Positions 10,474 to 21,400 of a DNA stretch of 64,000 nt are shown one piece after another (position 1 is the first letter of the stretch; each line of letters opens with the position of its first letter). Below the pieces are notes generated by a model. That model made no database searches. It saw only the letters and a list, made by a program, of their open reading frames with translations, and was not told where the DNA came from. Source of the stretch: Ochotona curzoniae (taxonomy: Eukaryota; Chordata; Mammalia; Lagomorpha; Ochotonidae). Location of the stretch: positions 4,154,001 through 4,218,000 of the forward strand of contig NW_024465777.1 of NCBI RefSeq assembly GCF_017591425.1. The letters are read 5' to 3'. The position numbers were made by a program, and so were the translations under genes.

Positions 10474-10795
10474 AGGGACCAGCATTGTGGTGTAGTAGGT
10501 TAAGCTGCCACTTGCCAGGACAGCATCTATATCATAGTCCCTGCCAGGTGGTGTCCTGGCTGCTCTGCTTCTGAACTAGCTTCCTACTAAAGTGTCCTGG
10601 GAGTTGGGATGATGATGGCTCCAGTGCTTGAGACCTGTCACCCATGTGGGAGACTTGGATGAAATTCCTTACTCCTGGTTTCAGCCTGTCTCAGCCCTAG
10701 CTATTGATGGCCAACTGTAGAGTGAACCAGTGACTGAACAGAAAAATAACTCTCTTTTCCCTAACCTTGACATTCAGCCTTTCAAGTAGATAACT
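10474..10795 (+). mobile_element. CSINE, old
   Basis: GGGACCAGCATTGTGGTGTA to CCTTTCAAGTAGATAAC. Confidence 0.8.
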
Positions 10796-10817
10796 GAGCC
10801 TTAGAAGTGAGGGGATA

Positions 10818-11122
10818 GGGCCCAGTGCCATAACTTAGGGGTAAAGTCCTTGCCTTTCATGTTCCAGGATTCCATATGGGCGCTGATTCGTGTCCTGGCT
10901 ACTCCACTTCCTTTCCAGCTCCCTGCTTGTGGCCTGGGAAAGCAGTCGAGGACACCCAAAGCCTTGGGACCCTGTAGCCACGTGGGAGACCCGGAAGATG
11001 CTCCTGGCTTTGGATTGGCTCAGCTCCATCCGTTGCAGCCATTGGGGAGTGAATTGGTGGATGGAAGATCCTTCTCTGCAAAATCTGACTTATTTTTTAC
11101 AATAAAAATAAATGTAAAAAAA
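10818..11122 (+). mobile_element. CSINE
   Basis: GGGCCCAGTGCCATAACTTA to ACAATAAAAATAAATG plus A tract. Confidence 0.9.
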
Positions 11123-11290
11123 AAAAGTTGGGGATATTCTTATGAGACTGAGTCCACAGCCTGTGGAATCTGATGCTGTCCTAGGTGGGCAGTGCTGGAA
11201 TTGAACTCAACTAAATTAGAGGAAAATCCTGTGGCACCTGGTGCTACAGCGTTGTCAGTAATAGGAAGAAACTCTGTTTGTTTTTTTCCT

Positions 11291-11623
11291 TTTTTTTTTA
11301 AAGATTTATATTTTATTACAAAGTCAGATATACAGAGAAGAGGAGAGACAGAGGGGAAGATCTTCTGTCCAATGATTCACTCCCCAAGTGAGCGCAACGG
11401 CCGGTGCTAATGCCGATCTGAAGCTGAGAACCAGGAACTTCTTCCAGGTATCCCATGCGGGTGCTGGGTCCCAAATCCTTGGGCCGTCCTCGACTGCTCT
11501 CCCAGGCCACAAGCAGGGAACTAGATGGGAAGTTTAGCTGCCGGGATATGAACTGGCGCTCATATGGGATCCTGGTGTGTTCAAGGCAAGGACCCTAGCC
11601 GCTAGGCCACACTGCCGGGCCCT
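11291..11623 (-). mobile_element. CSINE
   Basis: TTTTTTTTTAAAGATTTATA to CACTGCCGGGCCC, CpG-rich centre. Confidence 0.92.
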
Positions 11624-11633
11624 GATTTTCCTT

Positions 11634-11957
11634 TTAAAAAATTTATTTTTTAAAATTTTTATTGGAAATTCAGATATACAGAGAGGAGGAAAGACGGAGA
11701 AGATCTTCCTTCTGTTGATTCATTCCCCAAGCAGCTGCAGTGGCTGGAGCTGAGCCAATCCGAAGTCAGAAGCCTGCTCCAGATCTCCTACACGGGTACA
11801 GGGTCCTAAGGCTTTAGGCTGCCCTACACTGCTTTCCCAGGCCACAAGCAGGGAACTGGATAGAAAACGGAGCCTCCGGGATTAGAACCTGCACTCATTT
11901 GGTATTCTGGCACGTTCAAGGTTGAAACTTTAGCTGCTCGGCTGCCGCACCAGACCC
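11634..11957 (-). mobile_element. CSINE
   Basis: AAAAAATTTATTTTTTAAAA to CCGCACCAGACCCTG. Confidence 0.88.
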
Positions 11958-12224
11958 TGTTTGTTTATTTCCAAGGCAGAACAAGAGAGACCTTCCATCT
12001 GTTGGTTCACACCCCAAATATCCACAGTAGCCTGGTTTGGGTCAAGCTGTAGTCAGAGTCCAGAACTCCAGCCAAATCTCCTATGCACTTGATCCATCCC
12101 TTCTGGTGCCTGGAGTGTGCAGTGGCACGAAGCTGGAGCAATAGCTATGTCACCAGTACCTGAACTGGGCACTACAACGTGGGCCTTGACTGTCCCAGGT
12201 GGCAGTGTCACTGCTACGCCCCAG
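11958..12224 (-). mobile_element. CSINE, old, 3' part lost
   Basis: GACCTTCCATCTGTTGGTTC to CACTGCTACGCCCC. It abuts the previous copy, and its end lies 120 bp before coding exon 2. Confidence 0.78.
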
Positions 12225-12344
12225 AGACTGAGTTCTTGGCATTCTTGTGTTCTTACGTGGCTTTATAGTTTCAGTTGAGTGAGAACTGTTACAGGGAGTC
12301 AGAAGATGCTGGGGTGTCTGACCTGTCATTTCTTTGTTGTGCAG

Positions 12345-12411
12345 CTCAGGTCTGTGATGGCCATGCAGGAGAAATACACCGGGGAAAGGGTTTCCCATGC
12401 CGCCTCTCCAG
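12345..12411 (+). CDS. CEP85: CEP85 exon 2, start codon exon
   Basis: Acceptor TTTGTTGTGCAG ends at 12344; twelve untranslated bases precede the ATG at 12357. It encodes residues 1-18 ([18 protein letters not shown]) plus the first base of a Gly codon, then donor CCAG|GTGAGT. The start agrees with the human N-terminus. Confidence 0.95.
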
Positions 12412-15400
12412 GTGAGTAGTCAGAAACTTTCTTGGAGTAAAATCTGACCTTTGCTATTTTATGTTTTTAATTTTTTTTAAAAAAAGTTTATTTATTGCAA
12501 AGTCAGATAGATATAGAGAGGAGAGACAGAGAGGAAGCTTATTCCGGGTCTGCCTCGCGGGGGCTGGGTCCCAAGGCTTTGAGCTGTCTTCCACTGCTTT
12601 CCCAGGTCACAAGCAGGGAGCTGGATGGGAAGCCGGGCCGCCGAGGTCAGAACCAGTTGCCTATATGGGATCCCGGCGCATGCAATGCGAGGACTTAGCC
12701 ACTAGGTTCCTACACTGGACCCAATGCGAATTTTTCTAAGATTTGTTTTTTTTTTTAAAGCAGATGTTACAGAGAGAGGAGAGATAGAGATCTTCATCTG
12801 CTGGTTCACCAGCTAAATTGCCTCAGTGGCCAGAGCTGAGCTGATCCAAAGTTGAGATCCAGGAGCTTTTTCTGTGTCTCCCATGTGCGTGCAGGGTCCC
12901 CAAAACTTGAGCCATCCTCTGCTGCTTTCCCAGGCCATGAGCATGAAGCTGAATGGAAAGTGGAGCAGCTAGGATGTGAACCCGGGGCCGATGTGGAATG
13001 CCAGTGCCGCAGGCTCGGGATTAGCCTGCTCTACCGCTGTACTGGCTCCTATGATGCAGTTGTTTTTAAATGAAATTCTTAACAGCTCACTGCATTTGTC
13101 TCTTTTCATCAGTATGTCATTCAGATTACTGATCTTAATAATTGGTAGGAGACATATTATAACTTTAAAAACTTTAGCTTTCACATTTGAATTTTGAAGT
13201 AAGTATAAGCATGTATAAATATACCATAAATATTTTATTTTTAGGGATTTATTTATTTAGTTGAATGACATAGTTACAGAGGGAGAGAGAGAAATCTTCA
13301 TCCACTAGTTTGTTCCTCAAATTGTTGCATTGGCCAGGGTTTGGCCAGGTGAAACCAGACGCTTTATCCAGGTTTCCTGCATGGGTGCAGGAATCTAAGC
13401 ATTTGGACCATCTCCTGCTGCTTTTCCAAGTGCATTAGGAGGAAGCTAGATTGGAAGTACAGCAGCTGGGACTTGAACCACCAAGTGGATGGTACATCAA
13501 GTGATGGCTGAACTTGCTGCCCCACAACACTGGCCTCTGATTGTTTTTAACCAAATATTTCTTTAGTTTTGGGTAATGGAGTGTGTGGACAGAAAAGTAG
13601 TGTTGATGAGAGGGAGGTTAGGAGGAGGAATGGGGCATGGTTTCCAGTGGGGGGCTAGTAGTAACAGGGACAATCAGTTGGAACGGACTGGCTAATGAGA
13701 TGAAGGTGTGTGGACTTGCCAGCAGCTTGGGTTTCCGTGCTTCAGTCTAGGCTTACACTGAGGTAGTGCCGCGGTAACGCTGGCTCATCTTGGGCTGTGC
13801 GGAGGCTTGGACTGGTGCCTGAGTCTTCTATTCAGATACGTCGAATTCACAAATACATATGGATTGGGAAAATTCTCTCAGATCAGGCACTCTGTAATGA
13901 CCCAAAGTGGAGAGGAGTCCTTGGGGAAGTTAGGGTGAATAAATTAGATGGCAGAAGTAGGGATAACAGGAAAAAGAAAAGAGCAAAAGTGAAAAAAAGT
14001 TATTTATAAATAGGAGAAATATTTGGAAAAAATAATTTTTGTTCAAGTATTACTTGCTTCCTGCTAGATCAATATCTGTAGAATCTTATTTTCTGGTTTT
14101 AATTTCAGCTTTGACAGCTTAGGTTAAATGGAGGATAAGTCATTGCTGTTATTTTTATAGATCTTTAGGATACGACTTAGGAAGATGGTAGTGATTTTTA
14201 CTGGCCAGCCTTGCAGGTTAAGTTACTGCTTATGATGCTGGCATCTTGTATGAGTGCTTGTTCAGGTCCTGGCTGGTCTACTGATCCAGCTCCCTGCTGA
14301 TGTGTCTGCCCTCTTCCTCATCTGGGTCGGCCATTTGCAGCCATCTGGGGAGTGATCCAGTGGATGAAAGAGCCTTCTGTCACTCTTTGAAACTGTGCCT
14401 TTTGAATAAAATCAATATTTAAAAATAAGGAAAAAAAAAGGAAAAATTTGTGATTTTTAAAAATTAATTTGTCTTTGCTAGTATGTTACTAAATCAAATA
14501 TTTACAGAATGCCTCACACCTACTGGCTCTCGAACAGCAAATTTAAAGTCAAATCTTAGACTTTTTATTTATTTGTTTATTGCTTGCTTGCTTAGAAGAT
14601 TTATAACTTTCATTGTATTAACCTCAAGCCTTGGAGCTGCCATTGTGGCACAGTGGGTTAAACCATTGTGTGTGATGGCAGCATTTTATGTGAGCACTTG
14701 CTTGAGTCCCCCCCAGCCCAGCTGCTTGCCAGTGTGCCTGGGAAAGCAGCAGAGGATGGCCCATGTGCCTAGCCCTGCCATGCCCATGGGGAGCCCAGGT
14801 GGACTAGCAGGCTTCTACCTTGGATCTGACTCAGTACTGTCATTGGGGAGTGAACCCGTAGTTGGAAAAATCTTTATTTCTCCTTTATCTGTAACTGCCT
14901 TTCAAATAAACTAAATATTTAAAAAAATTAAAAATTAAGCCTTGAAATCTTCCGGTTGACTTTCCAAATTTACCTTGATCTGATCTGAATCCACCAGTGA
15001 GGGTACCCTGGTTCAAATAATGGAGTCTGGATTGTCTTGTTACTTGAGGAGATATTTGGAAATGAATGGGATATTTTCTACTTTTACAGTGCTGGTAGGA
15101 TTGGGTGAGGGTTGCTGTTGGCATTTAGTGGATGGGGACCAGGGATGCCAAAGCATTCTGTAGTGTAGGTTACACAGACTTCATGCTGCAGAGTTGTCAT
15201 TAGCAACAAGTCAGGCTTAGATCCAGCTCTGTCCTCTGTGGAACAGGAATGACACGTGGCAGCAGTGCGTGAGATCGTGTTTGTAAAGGTGCTGAGGCGT
15301 CTAGGTTTTAGTAAACAGTAACTGCTGCTAAATATGATTTTCTGTCCCAGCAAACGGGACTTCTTGGTCTTATTTCTGTCCTGAACATTCTCACTTCTAT

Positions 15401-18400
15401 AATTAAAATCAACTAGCTCAGTGTAGCTACAATGAAGCTCAGGAGGGAAAGGGGTACAATGCTGCTCTTTTTGTAGGTTGCAGTGCCTTTTTTTTTTTTA
15501 ACAGACTGACAGGTAATCTCAGCTGGTTCACACTAACGGTGGAAAATGCCTCTTTGTTTCAGGTCCCAGTGCAGTTCAGAAGGTTGGTTCCCTGGGGGCT
15601 GAATGGCAGACCCCAGTGCTCTCGGAGGCGTTTCGGAGCCGCTTCAGCCGCTGCCCGAGTGTAGCTGATAGTGGGGACACAGCTATTGGCACATCATGCT
15701 CAGATCTTGCAGAGGGTAAGTTTAGATTAATGTAAAAAGTATTATCTCCCTTATTTTTCAAAAGATAAATTCAGCGAGATTGCCTGTTAACTTATATTTT
15801 CTCTTCAGTGCCTGAAATAGCCAGGACTGGGTTAGGCAGAATCTAGGAGCTGAAACTCTCTCTAAATCTCCCTATTGGGTGGCAAAGGCCCAAGTGCTAG
15901 AGCCGTTATCAGCTGCTTCCTTGGGTGTGCAGGATCCAGCAGGAAGCTGGATTGGAAGGGAGTCATGGGGACTTGATCTGGCACCTTCTAAATGGGCTGG
16001 GAGCAGCCCAAGCAGTGACTTAACTGCTGCTGAAGCAAGTACCTGCCCTTGAATCAATGGTTTGATTATCGACATATTTTTGCTCGCATATTTTATTCCA
16101 CATCTGTTGTCATTTCCAGAACATTGGTAAGGTCACCCTCCAGTCAGGGTATTTGCTTGATTTTTTTTAAGGATTTATTTATTATTGTTAGAAAGGCAAG
16201 GCAGATTTACAGAGAGAAGGAGAGACAGAGAGAAAGATCTTCCATCTACTGGATTACTCCCCAAGTGGCCAAAACTGCTGGAGCTGAGCTGATTCAAAGC
16301 CAGGGGCCAGGAGCTTCCTCTGGGTCTCCCACGCAGGTACAGGGTCCCAAGGCTGCTTTCCCAGGCCACAAGCAGGAAGTTAAAGGGAAAGTGGAACAGC
16401 AGGGATATGAACCGGTGCCCATATCCTGCTGGATACAAGGCAAGGACTTTAGCCACTAGGCTACAGCACCGAGCTCAACATGCTTGATTCTTACTACTCC
16501 ATCTTTTTCACATGGGGTTACTTCATCTCATTTTCCTCTGTTTATCCTGAATCTGGAGTAACTTTTTTTTTTTAAGATTTTTTTATTTATTTTTATTGGA
16601 AAGTCAGATTTACAGAGAGAAGGATAGATAGGAAGAAAGATCTTCCAAGTGGCTGCAGTGGCTGGCGCTGAGCTGAGCTGAACTGATCTGAAGCCAGGAG
16701 CCAGGAGCTTCTCTAGATCTCCCAAGTTGGTGCAGGGTCCCAAAGCTGTGGGCCAGTCTACTGCTTACCCAGGCAGGGAGCTGGATGGGAAGTGGGGCAG
16801 CTGGGACATAAAGTGGCACCCATATGGGATCATGGTGCGTGTAAGGGGATGATTTACCCTCTAGGCTACTGCACCAGGCCCTGGAGCAGCTTTATAATAG
16901 GTTGCTTGGTGCCTCAGATCTTTGTACTGTCAAGTTTAACTTACTACAAGCTTGATTGCATAGTTGCTTTCTTTTTTTCCAGTACATTGAATATGATTGT
17001 ATTGCTCTTTGACACTATACAAATATGGAACCCTTCACAGATTTGCATGAATGTTGTCTGTATCATTCTGATCTTATTGTATATGCAGCCTCATGGTTGC
17101 TGTTTCTCGGAGGACTTCGGTTCCCAATACTTGGAGGGTAATTCAGAGGCCTCAGGTCTGTGATCTGACCTTACCCAGCCCATTCAAGCGTGTTTCTTGC
17201 TATCACCAGGTCTGTGTCTGATGCTATCGAAGTTCCAGCCTCTTTTTTGTTGCCTCAGCAGTCGTACCGTTTCTTGAATCTGGGCGCATTGTGGTGTTAC
17301 ACCTCTCTTGACCGCTTCAAGGCTGTGCTGATCTTACTCTTCAAGATCCAGCAAAGGGTTCCACAAAGATAATCTTTGTCTCTGTAATCTTGCAACCTTA
17401 TTATCTCTGCCACTTTTTTTTCATTCCAAAGCAAATTTTATTGTCTAACTAACACAAGTTTAATGGGCCTTGCACTATAATGGTATTTTCTGTATTAAGC
17501 ATAAATACAACTGTGTAAGGTATATCCATGGCCCATTGGAGACACAGCATCTAAATACTTCCTAGGGATTACACCGTGGATTGAAGTCAACTCTACTTAA
17601 TCGCAGGGTTACAGTGAGCATTGCTTCAAGTTCATATTTTAAAAACATTGTACTGTACATTTATCATTTTTCCTTAGTAATACCAGCTTTATTGTTACCA
17701 ATTAATGGGGCTTAGTTTTGTGAAAATTACCTTACATTTCCTTCCTTTATAAGTTACATTTTTTTTTGCATTTGTTTTTAAAGATTTATTTATTTTTATT
17801 GGAAAGGCAGATATACAGAGAGGAGAGACAGAGAGGAAGATCTTCCATCCGATGATTCACTCCCCAAGTGAGCGCAACGGCCGATGCTATGCCGATCCGA
17901 AGCCAGGAGCCTCTTCCAGGTCTCCCACGCGGGTGCAGGATCCCAAAGCTTTGGGCCATCCTTGACTGCTTTCCCAGGCCACAAGTAGGGAGCTGGAAGG
18001 GAAGCAGGGCTCCGGGATAGAACCGGCACCCATATGGGATCCCGGGCGTGCAAGGCGAGGACCTTAACCACTTGCGCCACCGTGCCGGGCCCTATAAGTT
18101 ACATTTGATTTTGTTTTTTTTTTAAGAAATTTTAAAAGGTAAGGTAGTGATGATGTGTTGACATATCTGTCCTGCTACAGTCTGGGCAGAAGGACTTTGG
18201 ACCACAAGGACCATTTTTATTAATATTGGAGGACAGTGCTCACTGCTCTCTTTATTTTTTATCAAAGATGTGTTTAGGGCCCAGTGCATGGTTTAGTGGC
18301 TAAAATCCTCACCTTGCATCTGCCGGGATCCCATTTGGGTACCGGTTTGTATCCTGGCTGCCCCACTTCTTTTGCAGCTCCCTGCTTGTGGGCTGGGAGA

Positions 18401-21400
18401 GCAGTCAAGGATGGTCTAAGGTGTTGGGATGCTGCACCTGCGTGGGAGACCCGGAAGAGGCTCCTGACTCCAGATCGGCTCAGATCTAGCTGTTGCGGCC
18501 ACTTGGGAAATGAATCAATGAATCTCTCTGTATGTTCTCTCTGTAAATTTGACTTTCCAATAAAAATAAGTAAATATTTTTAAGAAATCAATTATTTTTT
18601 AAAAGATTTATTTATTTGTTGGAAAGGCAGAGTTACAGCAACAGAAAGAGAGTAATCTTCTATTTGCTGGTTCACTCCTCAGATGGCTGAGCCTGACTGA
18701 AGCCAGGAACTTTATCTGAGTCTCGTACGTGGGTAGCAGGAGCCCAAGCACATTGATCATCCTTTGCTGCTTTCCCAAGTGTGTCAGCAGGGAGCTGGAT
18801 TGGAAGTGGAACCGTTGGGACTTGAACTGGTACCCATATAGGAAGGATGTTGGTGCTGCAGGTGCATGTGGCTTTATCCTGGTATGTGATAACACTGGCC
18901 CTGATGTAGGTGTTTTTTTGATCATGCACTGGGGACAGGTGTTTGGCCCACTGGCTAAGGCGCAGCCTAGGATACCTGTATCCCATATCACATTCCCTGG
19001 GATTGAGTCTTGAAATTGAATCTACTTCCCATTCCAGGTTCCTGCTAATGTATTCCCTGGGAAGCAGCAGCTGGTATATCAGATACTTGGTTCCTGTCAC
19101 CCATGGAGGAGACCCAGATTGAATCCTCTGACCTTGGCCTGGCCCAGTGCAGTTATTGTAGACTTTTGGAAAGTGAATCAGTAGTTGGAGAATCTGTGTT
19201 TTTCTGCCTTTCAAATAAATAAATAAATATCTTTAATTTTAAAGAAAAAGGCCAGAGGTTCTAGGCCAGGTCCATCTTCATGCTTGGAGCCCCGATTCCA
19301 GCCACTGCGTACATGCAGTGAACTGTCCCCGGGCGGCCAGTATGCCATTTGGTCCCAGGCTCCGCCTGCTGGCTGCCGAGTGGCGAGTGGCGAGCCCTGG
19401 GGTTTGGGGCTGTGAATTGCTGCTTAAGCACCTCCATGTTGAGCCCACTGTGCTTCTGGGTTGCAAATCAATCCTGAAGACTCCTAACAAAGTAACTTTT
19501 CCTTTGAAGGTAAGCAAGGGTACTGAGACCTGGTAGGTTGGAGGAGAGGGACCAGATGACCTTTATGGGTAAGACTGATATACCAGCCTCCTTTGAGTCC
19601 TATGTAGAACTTGTTATCACTGAATAATGCTGACCACTGTACACCACTCCATGCAAAAGCTAAGGCTGGGGCTTGTCTAGCAGGACCATATCCTAATGCC
19701 TGACATAATGATGGATCGGGGACGGATCACATTAGGCAGGGCCGTGACATTAACTAGCACACGAGAGAACCTTTTCCGGGGGGGTAGATTCTGTGGGGGA
19801 TGTGTGAGCCAAACCCTGTGGAAACACTAGCCCCACTGATTAGCTCAAGAGTTGGGGTGGTAATGGACTAAGCTAAGTGTGACCAAGGAGCCTGCCATCA
19901 CTCACAGGTAAAGGAACCAACAGCGGTCTGGACTGGTCAAGGCAGTAGCACCCAAATGTGCATCCTGAATAGGGTGTGGGGTGGGTCGGGCTACAACATT
20001 CACCAGCTCATACAAGGCCAAATGGAAGGCCAGACTGTACCGGGCACTGGCCCTAAACCCAATGGCATGTATGAGAACTGGGTCTGGGAGTGGATCAAGT
20101 GGAGGAACTTGGGAAACTCCTCTGGTGGGTCATAGCTCCTGCGGGTAAACACGTAGTCCAGACCTGGGGGTCGGACAAGCTGGGCAAAGTAGCTCCAGTG
20201 GATGGCTGATGTGTGGGTTGGTAATGGAACAGGGTGGACCGGGCAGGACTGAGCAAACCTTAGCTCAGAAGCAAAAATAGAAATCAGAATGGAGCCCAGG
20301 TCATGCCGAGCTAGGCTCTTACACCTACTGGTCTGCATGAGCCAGGGACGCTAAGACACGGCATCAAAGGCAAAGGCCAAGACAGGTGAGGGGCTATGCC
20401 AAACTGAGTCAGAGCAGCCACTGGCATGCATACAATCTATGGCTGGGAAGGGGATGCACTAGCTGGGTTGCGGTTCCCACTGAGGAGCGTGGGTGCAGGA
20501 GTGGGGGCTGCTGGGTTCTGGTCTGGATATGGCTGCAGTCTCTCAGCACAAGTGTGAACTGGGACTGGATGCACCAAGCCGGGCTAGACTCCAACACCAT
20601 CTGGTGCTCCTGAGGACCAGGGTAGATGTGGGATGAATTAGGCTAGGTCTCTACCTCTGCCGAGCCATGTGTGGGCTGTTTGGATATGGACAAGCCTTGG
20701 CTGGGCTGAAACATCCAACAGTAAGAACCAGAATGGATTGAAGGCCATTCAGGAAAGGCCACTATTCCTGCTAGGACAGGAGGTGGACTGAGTAGGGCTG
20801 GCTCATGGACCTACCAATATGCGCAAGATCTGACATTGGGAGAAGTTCTAATGGAGGGGCCTGGGCAACTCCTCTGACAGGACACAGTCCCTACAGGTAA
20901 GCACAAGAAGCACAATAGGGAACAGCCCAGACCAGGCCATGGAAAGGTATCCACCGGCATACATTTGGAATGGGGCGGGGGGCGGGGGTGGAGAGGAGAC
21001 AAGGCTGAACCAGTTCACATCACCTGCTGGCGAATCCAAGCACCAGAACAGAGTGTGGGTCGAGCCATGTTTGGTCATGACAAAAACCAGTGCACATTAC
21101 AGAATGCAAAGGTGAGGTGACCTGTACCAGATGTGGCCACAGGGCCCAAACAGCTTCAGGTGAGAACCAGGGAGGAAGGGGGCAGAGCCGGCAGGGTGAA
21201 TATGAGGGTGTTCCCCTGCTGGAAACCACTCCCACTGGAGAGCGTGAGCTGGGATGGGGGCATACCAGGCCAGGCAGGGCTACAACATCTGTGGGCCTCA
21301 TGTGAACTAGATCAGGGAAATGCCAGGTTGGGCTGACTGTTCCGACTGGTGCAAAGAAAAATTAGAGTGGGTGAGGGTTGCTTGGGCTTTGCCACAGCAT

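Larger units (their letters stand above)
13537..15562 (+). other. CEP85: CEP85 intron 2, unique parts
   Basis: Besides two CSINEs, 13540-14195 and 14935-15560 are AT-rich unique sequence. No exon seen; the 15540-15562 stretch is the exon 3 polypyrimidine/acceptor region. Confidence 0.6.
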
